64,000 nt of DNA from NCBI GenBank assembly GCA_030674185.1, contig JAPXFY010000013.1, forward strand, positions 45,179,964 to 45,243,963, read 5' to 3'. Numbering within the stretch: position 1 is the first letter of the stretch; every line of letters starts with the position of its first letter. A program made the position numbers and the translations under genes. The notes beneath the pieces were generated by a model. That model was not told the DNA's origin and did no database searches. It saw nothing but the letters and a program-made list of their open reading frames with translations. Below, piece after piece: positions 1 through 10,566 of this stretch. Source of the stretch: Monoplex corrugatus. Its lineage: Eukaryota; Mollusca; Gastropoda; Littorinimorpha; Ranellidae.

Positions 1-1170
1 AACAGGTTTGGGTTCACAAACACACAACCAAGGCTGCATGGTTCCTACAAAGTATTTCGTGGTGAATCATGGGTTCCCACAAATGAAAGCATGTCCTTTC
101 ACAGATCTCACAATGACATTGTCCCTTCGTGAGGTTTGACGGGAACCAAACGTATATTAAATTGTGGAATCCAATCGATCTACCTCTTACTCTTAGAGAA
201 CCAAGGGCATCAGGATCTGAACCCAAGCTAACCATTTACAATCACACAATCACACCTGAGTGGGTTCTCAATGACAGCATCTTTTCTTTTTTCATGAGGT
301 TTTGTGGGAGTCAAAGCATGATCATATTTCAATGAGTGAGATCTGATCTATAGACTTAACTTTCCGAGGTCCAAGTGTATCAGAAACTTTTCTTTACTTC
401 TGACCAAACCACATGTGTCACTGGTATTGAATGTCTTAGTCCCTAGCTCCTATAACATTATTGCTATGACATTGTATCAGACTTGCAGTAAGAGTTATGC
501 TTACTGCTGCATACGACACACAGCCTGCATCATACGCCCCCCCCCCCCCCCCCCCCCCCCAAAAGCAGCGTTTTTATCATTAGCGTACATTTGCGGCAAT
601 TCCTAGCATTTCTCTCACTCTTTAGATATTCCAATTTGTTTTCCAGTTAATACAAAGTTTCCATAGATCCCACTATTTCTGACTGTGTATATATATCCGA
701 ACGTTTTCTTTCATACACATCTTCAATTTGTACCACACTGTACACCCATAATGACAAAAACAAAACAAAAAACAAAAAAAGAAAAGAAAACTTAAGGAAA
801 ATAGTTTTGACATTTTCTGTGTGTGTTATAAATCTGAGGATGTTTTCTTTCACAAAGATCTTCCCGATTTGTTTTTAAAATCATGCAGTTTCCACAAATC
901 AGATTTTTGGTACAAGTCCACTGCGGAGTTAGTAGTGTATCTCGTTGTGTCTACAGCGTGGTTGGTTTGCATGGATACGGAATATAAATCATTAGGTCAG
1001 ATTCACAGCTTTATCATTGGGTCAGATTCCTCAAATCTATGAACATCGTTTTTCACATTTTTGGGTTACAAGTCATATCACTGCAAACCCACGCTCATGC
1101 TATCACAATCAGTGCTATCTTCACTTCTTCTTTCATTCGTTACCTATTCACATACAATACACAATTAAGA
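1..1170. other. 3' flank without a recognised gene
   Basis: No exon, repeat family or RNA gene is recognised. The stretch is moderately AT-rich and has a run of about 20 C at 540-560. It lies downstream of the RGM gene, so it is probably intergenic; that is inferred from gene orientation only. Confidence 0.4.
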
Positions 1171-1172
1171 TT

Positions 1173-1260
1173 TTAATCCTTTCACTCCCTCATCTTATTC
1201 ACCAGCTTCCTGCAGAAACCTGGCGGATACAGGGAGCGAGTGGAGGGTTGCTGATTTTAA
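1173..1260. mobile_element. Short, diverged TTAA-bounded MITE remnant
   Basis: TTAA occurs at both ends. The interior has the palindromic core of the family seen at 5372-5556 and elsewhere: a 'CTTTCACTCCCTCA' arm, 'CACCAGCTTCCTGCAG' at the centre, then a poor complement. It is much shorter than the other copies, so it is either an internal deletion or an old core-only copy. Confidence 0.4.
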
Positions 1261-1364
1261 AACGTTCATCGTATGCTTCAAAGTCAGTTAACTTTTCCAG
1301 GATTTCCACAGAGAAATGTTGCTGTCTGTTCACCACTTCCCATCCCGCATTCACAGTATCAACC

Positions 1365-1765
1365 AATCAGGATGATTCTTCTGTTTCTGTCACCCAATGA
1401 GAGTACTTCTTTCCTAACCGACCAATGACAGAGTCGTCCATCTCCTCTCAACCAGTGACAAACGTACTAGTCCTTCACTGAACGATGGCTGTGTTCGTTA
1501 GAGACAAACGAAAAAGAAGTCCTGTCAACCAATGGTAGTGACTTGGGTCTTTCAAACAACCAATGGGTAGGCCCTGAGTATAGACAGGCCAGGAGTGTAC
1601 TGTCAACTATCAAAAAAGGTGTCCAGTATTTTGTTTATTCATTAACCAATGGTTATGTTCGATACAGACAAGCCGAGAAAGAACTCCCGGTAATGATTTC
1701 TGTCTTCCAAATAACCAATAGCTGTGTTGGTTACAGAATCACCAATGGCTATGTTAGTTAACAAC
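1365..1765. repeat. Degenerate tandem repeat built around CCAATGG
   Basis: The motif ACCAATG or CCAATGG recurs roughly every 40-100 bp (near 1422, 1530, 1559, 1645, 1715 and 1741), followed in several units by a GTTxGxTACAGACAAGCC-like stretch. The units are diverged, so this is an old minisatellite. CCAAT is also a promoter motif, but nothing here shows promoter use. Confidence 0.45.
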
Positions 1766-2174
1766 AGGCTGAGAAAAGATTAAGCTTATGGATTATCATC
1801 GATTGGACTGGATTTGGCGTAAAATGTTCAGCATTCAGGGCCTCTCGTTCAGCATTTACCTGACTTTTCATGATCACGTTCTGAAAGAGGTGGTCACAAA
1901 CACTGGACTGTGAAAGATAAGGGAGGAGGTGAGGATGTCTTCCAAAGGCTGGTGGGGGAGGAATCAAGAGAAAGGATGGTGGTGGAACTGAACAGCACTA
2001 AGCACCCATTCTGAAGACTTACACTCAAGTCACCTGCAGACACACCCGCCATTACCATCCTCCTGCTTTTCCTCATCGCCTATAACCCTCATCATCATCA
2101 TGGCATTTCTTGGACGAGTAATAAAAGTTGCTGATCAAAGAGTTTCTTAGCCCACCTGCTGGTGCATTATTCTG

Positions 2175-2400
2175 GGGATGGTTTGGTAGAACGGTCTTAC
2201 CTGAATGTTGTAAGCTACAGTCAAGGTGGGAAGGTGATCAGTCTCATGTTAGGTAATTTAGGCATTACACTGAGGTGGGAAGATTACCTATCCAACATTG
2301 AACAGGCAGGTATCAGGCTCACGTTAGATAAATCAGCCATTTTATTGAGGTGGGTACGTCTCCTGTCTCACAGCAGGTAGCAGTTTCACACGACTTCATC
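2175..2400. repeat. Diverged ~70-bp tandem repeat in the RGM 3' flank or 3' UTR
   Basis: Three imperfect units contain CT(C/G)A(C/T)GTTAG(G/A)TAA followed by (A/T)TTGAGGTGGG or a close variant. The array starts about 40 bp past the RGM stop on the minus strand. If transcription ends past 2341, part of it is in the 3' UTR. Confidence 0.4.
2341..2346 (-). promoter_or_regulatory. Candidate RGM polyadenylation signal AATAAA
   Basis: The minus strand reads AATAAA here, about 97 bases past the RGM stop codon at 2443. It is the nearest canonical hexamer downstream of the stop that I found. The short 3' UTR this implies is plausible, but the signal sits in a repeat and longer forms cannot be excluded. 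Confidence 0.45.
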
Positions 2401-2442
2401 CAGTTCGTTTTTTTTAATCATCAGGGTAGGGTGTAGCACGTC

Positions 2443-3156
2443 TCACCTAACAGGCATCCACCCGCTTTGCAACAACGTCAAACACACAGACAAGACACAC
2501 ACCATGTACCACCACAAAGTCAAGGTCCGCGTCAGCGCGGAGGCCGCCCCGAACAGATCGTCGTAGATCTGCAGTGAAGTCCTGTTAGCCACGTGCACCA
2601 TGGAAGGATCCAGCCGCACCACGTCCTGCAAGGCGCTTAACGCCGCCACCGTGAAGTTACTATCCCCGGTCGCCATGAAATCAAACACGCACGAGTCGAA
2701 GTAGAAGTCCACCAATCCTGAATCGCGACACAACTTCTCCGCCTCGTGGCGCGTGACTGTCACGACGGAACCGGAGGCCTGGCTGTGGATGCGAGACACT
2801 CGGTCCCTCTTGTGGGCGAGATACCGCTTGTAGTCGATCCGTTCACTAGCTGGGCAGCCTTTGGAACACAGCTCCGGCTCTTGGCTGTCCTGCCCGAGGT
2901 GGACCAACTCTTCAGGCATGTGGATGGCGAAGGTGAAGTACCGGCCGATCTGGTGTATGATTATGGTGGTGGCGATGTAGTGGATCTGGATCTCCACGTG
3001 GCGATTGGGTTCGATCTCTGTCAGCTGAACAAGCTTGTACTGACCATAGGCTGTGTTGCCGTCCTCGAAAGCTCCCGGAAGTTCGTCGGTCTGTGCCTGG
3101 TACGTATGGTAGTGGTCTGACCCACACTCTGGGTGGCTCTTTACGATCACCGTCAG
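2443..3156 (-). CDS. RGM: Repulsive guidance molecule, coding exon 3 (last): C-terminal vWD-like region and GPI signal
   Basis: Last coding exon, 237 codons plus stop, residues 249-485 of the spliced protein. The acceptor is CTGTGTTCCAG (AG at 3158-3157), and the frame runs straight on from exon 2 in phase 0. Family hallmarks are visible: the LTVIVK strand, VEIQIHYIATTIIIHQIGRY, a FTFAIHMPEELV block, the CSKGCP cysteine pair and FDSCVFDFMATGDSNFT. The C-terminus has a small-residue stretch (Gly451 to Ser454, a possible omega site) followed by a hydrophobic tail (about residues 460-477, LTLWWYMVCVLSVCLTLL), as expected for a GPI anchor. RGM proteins are extracellular GPI-linked BMP co-receptors and neogenin ligands; the C-terminal fragment holds the neogenin-binding part in vertebrates. 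Function here is inferred from family membership. An open frame continuing 5' of the acceptor is intron read-through. Confidence 0.95.
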   Translation of the reverse strand: MTVIVKSHPECGSDHYHTYQAQTDELPGAFEDGNTAYGQYKLVQLTEIEPNRHVEIQIHYIATTIIIHQIGRYFTFAIHMPEELVHLGQDSQEPELCSKGCPASERIDYKRYLAHKRDRVSRIHSQASGSVVTVTRHEAEKLCRDSGLVDFYFDSCVFDFMATGDSNFTVAALSALQDVVRLDPSMVHVANRTSLQIYDDLFGAASALTRTLTLWWYMVCVLSVCLTLLQSGWMPVR

Positions 3157-3364
3157 CTGGAACACAGAAAGAAAGACTGTTATATAATGTGCATAACTTT
3201 CAGTGTTTATATATATGGGTGAGAAATGACTGATACACCAATAAATTGCATGACCTTCCCGAAGACGGAGTATGACTGCCTTTAAAGGCTGGCTTTAAGG
3301 CGGGATACAAAACTGACAAACATGCAAAAAAAGTTAACTCTGCTAGGTAGACAGGTTTATATGT

Positions 3365-3548
3365 ATTTATGTATGTATATCCATATCTATATCTATATAT
3401 GTATGAGTGTGTGTGTGTGTGTATATATATATATCTATCTATCTATATATCTATGTATATTATATAGACAGACAGACAGACAGATAGATAGATAGACAGA
3501 CAGATAGACAGACAGATAGATGGACAGACAGATAGACAGACAGACAGA

Positions 3549-3592
<44 letters not shown>

Positions 3593-3595
3593 TAT
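3365..3595. repeat. Compound microsatellite (TATC/GT)n then (AGAC/AGAT)n
   Basis: Alternating TA/TATC and GT steps from 3365 to 3465 lead into about 130 bp of AGAC and AGAT tetranucleotides ending at 3593. It lies about 210 bp 5' of the exon 3 acceptor in the sense of the gene. The sense transcript would be CU-rich here (UCUG/UCUA). Confidence 0.85.
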
Positions 3596-3689
3596 GCGCT
3601 GATAGGGGCAGCTCGTAGAATCATGCGTAAGACAAAGGAAAAGAAGTTGTACGACACTTCTCAACTAGGTGAAGATGGAAATGTATGTG

Positions 3690-4720
3690 TACGTGTGTTT
3701 GTGTGTGTGCGTGTGGTGTGTGTGTGTGTGTGGTGTAAGCGTGTGCGTGTGTATGCATACAATGTATCTCTGTGTGTATGATAGAAGAACAGCTGCTTAT
3801 TTTATGAGATGCGTTACGTAGCGTTTCTTAAATACCGTGAAATCGAGACATTCTCGCACGTTCTCTGACAATGTGTTAAAAAGCGTAGCTCCTGAATACA
3901 TGAGGTTGGAGTTAAAGAGGTCATTTCCTCAGATGGAAATTTTCATTTTTATGTGCTGCGCGTGTGATTTATAGAGAAGATAGGAACCGGAAACAATCTA
4001 ATTAACAAAATAAGGCGCGCGCAAATACAAGAACAGAGAGAGAGAGAAGAGGAAAGAGAGGAATATTTTATCTGGAGCGTGTTTTTTTTTTTTTTCATAA
4101 TTCTTTTTTACCGTTTCATTAAGCACTGCCTCAATGATGCTGACCTCACGCCACTCTGTCGAGCTTCACAAAACACCACTAACCCAAAATAATTCAGTCG
4201 AAGTCCCAGTGCAAGCTGACAAGAACCTGCGATGTCAAGTCACCATAGGACCAGAGGAGACCCTGTACACCAGGTGGGTCATTTCAGAGAATTTCAACTG
4301 TGCCTGTTCTGTCTGGTCCAACTTCCGTACTAAGACTACGATGTCCGTTTTATTCAAATATTTTAAAGTTAAAAGTTTCAACAGCAAACTCTTTCAACGC
4401 CTCCAGGGAGGCAGTTAGACAGATTGACGGACCAACAAATACAGACACAAAGAAATAAAGTTCCCACTATCCCCAAGAGGTGAAAACAAAGCACAGACAC
4501 ACGCGATCTTTTCCCTTTTCGGTGCCTGCATAGTTTACGATCCAGACATCTCTATCATCGTCCTACGTAGCGTCCACCAGCGTTGCAGCTGAGTGAAACC
4601 AGAGACATACATAGAGAGATCGGTAACGGCACGATTTTGCTGACGATCAGAGTCTCCTTTGTTGGACGGCCTTGCTCAGTCTGCGCGAGCGCAGTACGTC
4701 TCAGATTGAAAAAATACCCA
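3690..4720. other. Intronic stretch without a recognised gene
   Basis: Short GT-rich patches at 3690-3775 and a short GA run at 4036-4062 are present. An open frame at 4134-4418 (+) of 94 codons has no recognisable domain and no splice context, so I do not call it a gene. Confidence 0.35.
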
Positions 4721-4726
4721 GATATT

Positions 4727-4795
4727 CTTATTCTTACAGTTGCTTAAAGCCCAACCGACCGTGTAGTCATCTCAGGGCTAAGTACAGATATCTCT
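4727..4795 (-). mobile_element. R550 repeat, 3'-end fragment
   Basis: The plus strand reads TTGCTTAAAGCCCAACCGACCG followed by a TCTCAGGGCTAAG-like block, matching the 3' end of the R550 family. Only the end is present. Orientation is the same as in every other copy. Confidence 0.45.
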
Positions 4796-4834
4796 CCAGC
4801 GCGTTGGACACAAAAAGTCTGACATAAGCTCGCA

Positions 4835-5095
4835 GGCAGTCCCATCATTCTGAGGTCGTAGGGAAGTGAGGTGGTATAGACCACTTTTCTCTCAGCTCAT
4901 CGCCGCTCACTCATTGTTTTACCTTCCCCAACCCTAAGCACAGCCAGGTACTTATTCACAGCTCGATGAACTGAAGGGTGCAAACACATTCATTTTGCTT
5001 TGGGCCATGATTCGAACCCTTGGAATCCTGTGCAATGGCACTGTAAAGCAGGACGTCTACCTCTACGCCAACCCGACACTTAGATAGTGTTCGAC
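4835..5095 (-). mobile_element. SINE-B (tRNA-headed), reverse copy, diverged
   Basis: It shares blocks with the copies at 39621 and 41680: the CACCTCACTTCCCTACGACCTCAG region, a TACCTTCCCCAACCCT block, CCAGGTACTTATTCACAGCT and a tRNA-like B-box complement near GATTCGAACCCTTGG. Boundaries are approximate. Confidence 0.45.
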
Positions 5096-5371
5096 AGGTA
5101 TACCCGAAATACAGGTAACTTCACCACCCCCTCTACCTAAAAAATCCAGAAAGCAATGTGAACTACCATAGTGTCCCACTTCTGAAACACCCCCAACACC
5201 CTACTGAAACAAAAAATTAAACTCAACAGTTTCATCTGCACACTTGGAATGCCAGACTTCCAAATACATTTAAGCACTGCTTATCAATAAGCTCAAGTTT
5301 CTATGACACTGTTAAGAATTTCGGTTTAAAAATTGTAATGTCCAAATGTGTAGTCTGTTACGAACTTCAGT

Positions 5372-5556
5372 TTAACCCTTTGACTCCCACGCCCTGTCCA
5401 CCAGCATCTTGCATGTCAACCATCAAGCAAAAACTTAACCCTCTGATTCCCTCACCCTATCCACCAGCTTCTGCAAAAAGCTGGTGGATAGGGTGAGGGA
5501 GTCAAAGGGTTAAGTTTTCGCAGTTGGTGGATAGTGTGCGGGACTCAAAGGGTTAA
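5372..5556. mobile_element. TTAA-bounded palindromic MITE, copy A (long arm left)
   Basis: It begins TTAACCCTTTGACTCCC and ends with the complement CAAAGGGTTAA. Inside is a second near-perfect palindrome with the same TTAACCC ends, centred near 5473. The left arm has the long form with a CCAGCATCTTGCATG block; the right arm has the short form (GCAGTTGGTGGATAG). TTAA ends and CCCTTT-type termini are typical of piggyBac-mobilised MITEs, so that origin is inferred. It sits inside a local duplication (5323-5371 resembles 5555-5592). Confidence 0.8.
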
Positions 5557-5934
5557 AAATTACAATGTCCAAGTGTGCAGTTTGTTATACAGTTGTCAGT
5601 CGTTAGTTAATCTTGTCTTTCAGATGTAACTATTTCATTTGTGACGTATTTTACGCACCCCTTCCGTCGGGGTTAATGGCCTTTTTTGAATACAATATTT
5701 GAAGGTCCGAAGTCTCTCTCTCCCTTGATGTCTCTGGAGAAACCCAACCTGTGTAGGGGTTAATACCTGGCTCCAGGAAAGCGATACAGGTGTGCTGGAA
5801 GGTGTGATCATTTGTAAATCAACACGGTGCGCACTGTGACGCCTTCTCGCCAGGCACCAGACCACTAAATTAACTTGCCATGTACACAGACTCACTCCTG
5901 GTTCCACCATCCTCTTCCTCACCACACTACATCC

Positions 5935-6188
5935 CCCCCCCCCCCCCCCCGGCCTCCATTTTACATCCCCAGTCGATCTAGATACTCGATACTGACCAAA
6001 ACAACAAAACAGAAAAAAAGAGGGGGGGGGGGGGGGGGGGGGGAAGCGAACGGGAAAAAAAGAAAGAAAATAAGGGTGAGGGTGGGTGGAATGGGGATGG
6101 GACTGAGGTAATTGCGTGGGTGTGTGTGTTGTGATGTGTGTGCGGTGTGGTGTGTGTGTGTGGTGCGCGAGTGTGTGTGTGTGTGTGT

Positions 6189-6228
<40 letters not shown>

Positions 6229-6329
6229 CGAGTGTGTGTGTGTGTGTGTCGCGAGTGATGTGTGTGTGTGTGGGCGCGCGCGAGTGTGTGTGTGTGTGTG
6301 CGCGATGTGTGTGTGTGTGTGGTGTGGTG

Positions 6330-6385
<56 letters not shown>

Positions 6386-6400
6386 TGTGTGTGTGACCGA
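5935..6400. repeat. Poly-C, poly-G and (GT)n/(CG)n low-complexity block
   Basis: C run at 5934-5950, G run at 6022-6043, then about 280 bp of GT repeats broken by short CGCGCG steps from 6117 to 6397. Alternating purine-pyrimidine sequence of this kind can adopt Z-DNA. Confidence 0.9.
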
Positions 6401-6484
6401 CTGACTCATTCAGAGCCACATCAAAGAAAATACTATTCTACCGTGGTATTGCTCTATTTGACCAGAAAAATGGGAATCCAAAGC

Positions 6485-6489
<5 letters not shown>

Positions 6490-6577
<88 letters not shown>

Positions 6578-6605
6578 CAGACAGAGAGACAGAGACAGAG
6601 AGAGT
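6490..6605. repeat. (GA)n microsatellite grading into GACA
   Basis: GA repeats run from about 6490 to 6570 with one break, then mixed GACAGA units. Purine-rich on the plus strand. Confidence 0.9.
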
Positions 6606-6887
6606 GCGTGATGCCTGCGTGCGTGCGTGTGTGCGCGCACGCGGGTGGGGCTTGTTCAGTTTTGGTTTTGTAGCACATTTTATCTCCTACAGACATCAGT
6701 TTTGGCGGGGAGGGGAGGGAGGGACAGGAAGGGAGAGGAGGCATTATAACCAACCCACTCTTTGTTAAAAAGGTCACTAAGTGGTTACTGTTACTACATG
6801 TAAGCAAGCACGCCGTCAGAAATAACAAACACACGATGGCACACAATCTGAGATCCATGACATAAAGGATCGAATTCGCCCACGAGA

Positions 6888-7207
6888 CGACTGAAAATGA
6901 TTGTGTGTATTTATTTATTTGTTTGTTTGATCGTTTATTTTTTCTTTATTGTCTCTTTTAAAGGGTTTTTTTTTTCTCTGCGTAAATATTATCTAGTCAA
7001 CATGCACAATTGAAAATGACTGTGTGTTTATTAACTTGTTTGTTTGATTGTTTGTTTTCATTTATTATCACCTCTTTTTGATGTTTTTGTGTGTGTGTTA
7101 ATATAATCTAGTCGACATGGACAACCGAAAATGACTGTGATTATTTACTTGTTTGATTCGCTTTTCTTTACTTTCCATTCAAATTTTTTTTAGCCTAAAC
7201 ATTATCT

Positions 7208-7211
<4 letters not shown>
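6888..7211. repeat. ~118-bp tandem repeat, three units
   Basis: Each unit starts near GAAAATGA(C/T)TGTG (6893, 7012, 7127), passes through TTATTTACTTGTTTGTTTGAT-like sequence and ends near ATTATCTAGTC. The third unit is shorter and runs into a (CT)n tract. Confidence 0.7.

Positions 7212-7300
<89 letters not shown>
7212..7300. repeat. (CT)n(AC)n compound microsatellite
   Basis: About 50 bp of CT repeats followed directly by about 36 bp of AC repeats. Confidence 0.9.
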
Positions 7301-7301
<1 letters not shown>

Positions 7302-7309
7302 ACACACAG

Positions 7310-8249
7310 ACAATTACCCTCAAGCCAAGCCCATCCCCCGCCCCACCCACTCACCTCTACTTTCTTTTTCTGTATTTTTTTCCTTTCCTTAATTTTTTTT
7401 TTTTGGGGGGGGGGGGGGTCACTTTCAGTATCCAGTATCCAGTCTATGTTTAGTGCTCCTTTAACCCCAATTGAGGCATGAGGGGGGAAAGCAAATAAAT
7501 TAAAATCCAACAGGAGTAATATATGACAGAAAGAAGCCCAAAGAACTTAGTTAAACAGAAAAAAGTACATCTCAAATTATCTTACGATAGAATACTCAAA
7601 TATTCAAAAGATCGTTAAACATTTTTTAGAAAATTTGTAAGTTTTGTTAATTTCAATTTCTCTTATTTTTCCTCCCAGATATAAAATTACTCAATGAGAA
7701 CAATGATTTAAATGACATGTATTTTTGTGGGATAACAGCAGTAGGTAAACACAGAATTACAACATTCGAAATTAAAGTGAAACTCATCGCCAAAGATACT
7801 GTCATCTAAAACTTACATATTCTGGTTTGTCTATTTAGTCCTTTGCGTCCACCTACTCCGATCTCCAGCTTGTGACAGTGGCATCGAAATTTAATCAAAG
7901 GAAAATCTGGAGTATCAGGCAAGTATGTAATATATTTCTATTCCAAATTCGTTTTTTGTTGTTGTTGAAATTTCGATATAATATTTCGATTTAATATACA
8001 TTTACTATTGGTTTCCAAAACTCTCTTCCAGACTTGCTGGTAGTTATCCTGAGTCAGTAACATTTTTATAAAATGTGCATTTGTTTCGAAAACACTGAGA
8101 TTTCCAAGCAAAGTCAAGTCGGAATATGACCTATCTCTATCCAGTGCTGGTGTGAACAGTGTATGTTTTTGACATATAAATGAAACAGGTTTGTTTAATT
8201 TAACACATTACAAGTCTGTACAATTTAACACTGTATATCTCTGCGTTGT
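7310..8249. other. AT-rich intronic sequence without recognised features
   Basis: Apart from poly-T/poly-G runs at 7391-7420 I see no repeat unit, open frame of note or RNA-like structure. Confidence 0.35.
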
Positions 8250-9000
8250 CATATGACAATAGGCTACACCAAAAAAAGCAGGATCCAATGTGGAATGAGA
8301 ACGTCTCAATCCTGCTTGATTTTCAGACAGTATGATCTTCAATAAACACATTAAGTTCTTATGAACAACTTACCAACACAACTCAAAAGAGTAATATTCT
8401 ATAGCTACCGCCTTTACCTTCATAAAGATGTAGAATCAAACCAAAAGCCCATTCTTCAGGAACAGTGCCCTAATTCAAGATTTTGTTAAACAGTTTACAG
8501 TAAATGTGACGCAAAACAAGAAAGCTACTTTAAATGTATTCGTTACTTTTTAATCGTTTCCTGTAGCTTTTCCGATCTTTGACCGCTTATTCAATTTCTT
8601 CTTCAGTAATTTCTTCATTTAAAATACCAGTATCGAAGTTCGACTGGCCATCATCTGTCAAACAGACGCATTCTGCTTCCACTAGGTCTTTATACTGATG
8701 TTTAAAATGACAACAGAAATCATTTTGGTCAACACAACAGTCTTGTGTATTACTCCTTTAATATTTTCCCAATATTCTCTGAAGCAGGATTTCAACATGG
8801 ACGCAATTTGTCTATGCCATTAGATGTTTTTTTTTTCCTCTATGTCCCACGTAACAATTTTTCATACTGTCTACTTATCAGTCCAAATGTTTCTCGAATT
8901 AAGTATATACTGCGCAATTTAGCTTCATGTTTTATTTTGAATAAACAGTTCGCTTGATCTGACAATTTCTATCAAACCAAGGTTTATTATTTTCCTTACA
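8250..9000 (-). pseudogene. Degraded AT-rich LINE: linker plus N-terminal part of reverse transcriptase
   Basis: Read on the minus strand, three-frame fragments match the usual order of a non-LTR retrotransposon. They are KPWFDRNC with a basic linker (about 8990-8900), SCFRxYWENIKG-like (8790-8760), FDTGILNEEITEEEIE (about 8640-8590), then a TVPEEWAFGLI-like motif (8480-8440) and a QAGxRxxHSTLD-like remnant near 8290. Many stops and frameshifts make it non-functional. The clade cannot be fixed. It is much more decayed than the LINE at 30.1-35.0 kb. Confidence 0.65.
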
Positions 9001-9059
9001 CCCACCCACGCACGACCAATCAACCACCTATTCAAAAATTTCACATGCACTACAAAGGC

Positions 9060-9420
9060 CATGAAGGAAGAGAGGCTTTTGAAAATGCAGCTAAATGAAC
9101 AAGACATACACAAGCTGGACAAAGAGACAGACATTCTACACAAACGAAAGAAAGGAAGAGAGATGAAGGGAAGGGGAATGAGACATAAAGAAAGAAAGAA
9201 AGAAAGAAAAAGAAAAAAGGAAAGAAAAGAAAAAAAAGAGAGAGAGGGGTGGACAGAGAGGGGGGCAGAGGGAGACAGAGGGAGGGAGGGAGAAAAGAGA
9301 GGGAGAGAAGAAAAAAGTGGGAGGAGAAGAAAGAGAGAAAGAGAAAGAGAAGGGGGGGGGGGGAGAGAGAGAGAGAAGACAAGACTGACAGAGCACGAGA
9401 ACACGCAGCAGAAATGAGAG
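9060..9420. repeat. Purine-rich (GA/GAAA/GGGA) tract
   Basis: About 360 bp almost free of pyrimidines on the plus strand from 9140 onward. Open frames across it are low-complexity artefacts. Confidence 0.85.
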
Positions 9421-9539
9421 AGCAGAGAGAAACGAGGAACAGCTACAACGGTATATAATTTAGCAGTCAAAACTAACCAAGCCGACGTTCAGCCATGTAA
9501 AGACAGGGGGAAAGAGGTCTCTAATTTTCAGACTGTCCC

Positions 9540-9690
9540 ATTAACCCTCAGTAGCAGCCTGAGGTCTGGTTAGCACAGAGGTACAGCTCCCTCCCTCCCG
9601 CCTTCCAATCTGACTGCACAGGTTCGCACGGGTTCGATACAGATCCGAGAAGAAAAAACAACAACTGTTGTTTGTGGTGACGTGTCCACT
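9540..9690 (+). mobile_element. tRNA-like SINE head fragment, probably SINE-B
   Basis: GGTTAGCACAGAGGTACAGC, then CCTTCCAATCTGACTGCACAGGTTCG and GGTTCGATAC resemble the head of SINE-B. It is short and diverged. Confidence 0.4.
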
Positions 9691-9699
9691 CGGTGGTGA

Positions 9700-9756
9700 C
9701 TATGGATAAGAACACGCCCCTGTTCAGTTGGGGAAGGCAAATCAGACAGACAAGGG

Positions 9757-9818
<62 letters not shown>

Positions 9819-9891
9819 AGGCAGCGAGAGAGGTGGGGGGGAGGGCTGCTGGTATGGATGAGAACCTGCCCCTGTTCAGAGTTGGGAAAGC

Positions 9892-9945
<54 letters not shown>

Positions 9946-10176
9946 AGACAGACAGACAGAGAGGGAGTGAGAGAGACAGAGACAGAGAGGGCTGTGAGTA
10001 TGGATCAGAACCTGCCCCTGTTCAGAGTTGGGAAAGCAAATGAGACAGACAGACAGACAGACAGGGAGTGAGAGAGACAGACAGAAAGGGCTGCGAGTAT
10101 AGATCAGAACCTGCCCCTGTTTAGAGTTGGGGAAGGCAAAAGAGAGAGAGGGAGGGGGAGAGAGACAGACAGACAG

Positions 10177-10225
<49 letters not shown>

Positions 10226-10255
10226 TAGACAGACAGAAACAGAGAGACAGAGAGC
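9700..10255. repeat. ~140-bp tandem repeat, four units, each with its own microsatellite
   Basis: The constant part, GAACCTGCCCCTGTTCAGAG followed by TTGGGAAAGCAAA, occurs at about 9710, 9860, 10008 and 10108. After each comes a different purine microsatellite: (GA)n, (GA)n with GACA, (GACA)n, and (GA)n with GACA. The unit was evidently duplicated with its microsatellite, which then changed length independently. Confidence 0.8.
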
Positions 10256-10261
10256 AAGTTG

Positions 10262-10566
10262 TCAGAGTTTGATGTTTATTCAAGCTGGCTGGATTCATGG
10301 CACTGAGAGAATCACATATGCGCTCGATCCAATCTGCCGTCTGTTATCTGGCAGACTCCCTGAACCTTCGCAAAGCCCTATGCGCTAGCCATGTCTTTAA
10401 ACGGACGGGGGTGGGGGTGGGGAAGGGGGAGCGAAGACGCTAATCTCACATAGAATGATTCGAGCATTAATTTCCAGGCTACTTTTTAACGTTGCCAGCT
10501 GGATTGAACTCGAGACATCGAAAACTTAAGACCACGGCTCTATTACATGAGCCAGCCAGCTAGCTT
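10262..10566 (-). mobile_element. SINE-A (tRNA-derived), reverse copy
   Basis: The plus strand shows the body (ATATGCGCTCGATCCAATCTG; ATCTGGCAGACTCCCTGAAC; AAAGCCCTATGCGCT) and ends with the reverse of a tRNA-like head: GGATTGAACTCGAGACATCG (B box) and GGCTCTATTACATGAGCCAGCC (A-box region). It abuts the R550 copy at 10567. Confidence 0.7.

Noticed and set aside
3157..3165. Independent start of the RGM exon 3 frame at 3165
   Set aside because: The codon there is GTG within a clear splice acceptor; the real frame comes from exon 2.
6116..6673. Long open frames rich in Cys-Val or Arg-Glu across (GT)n and (GA)n tracts, here and at many similar sites
   Set aside because: Dinucleotide repeats have no stops in several frames on both strands; nothing else supports coding.
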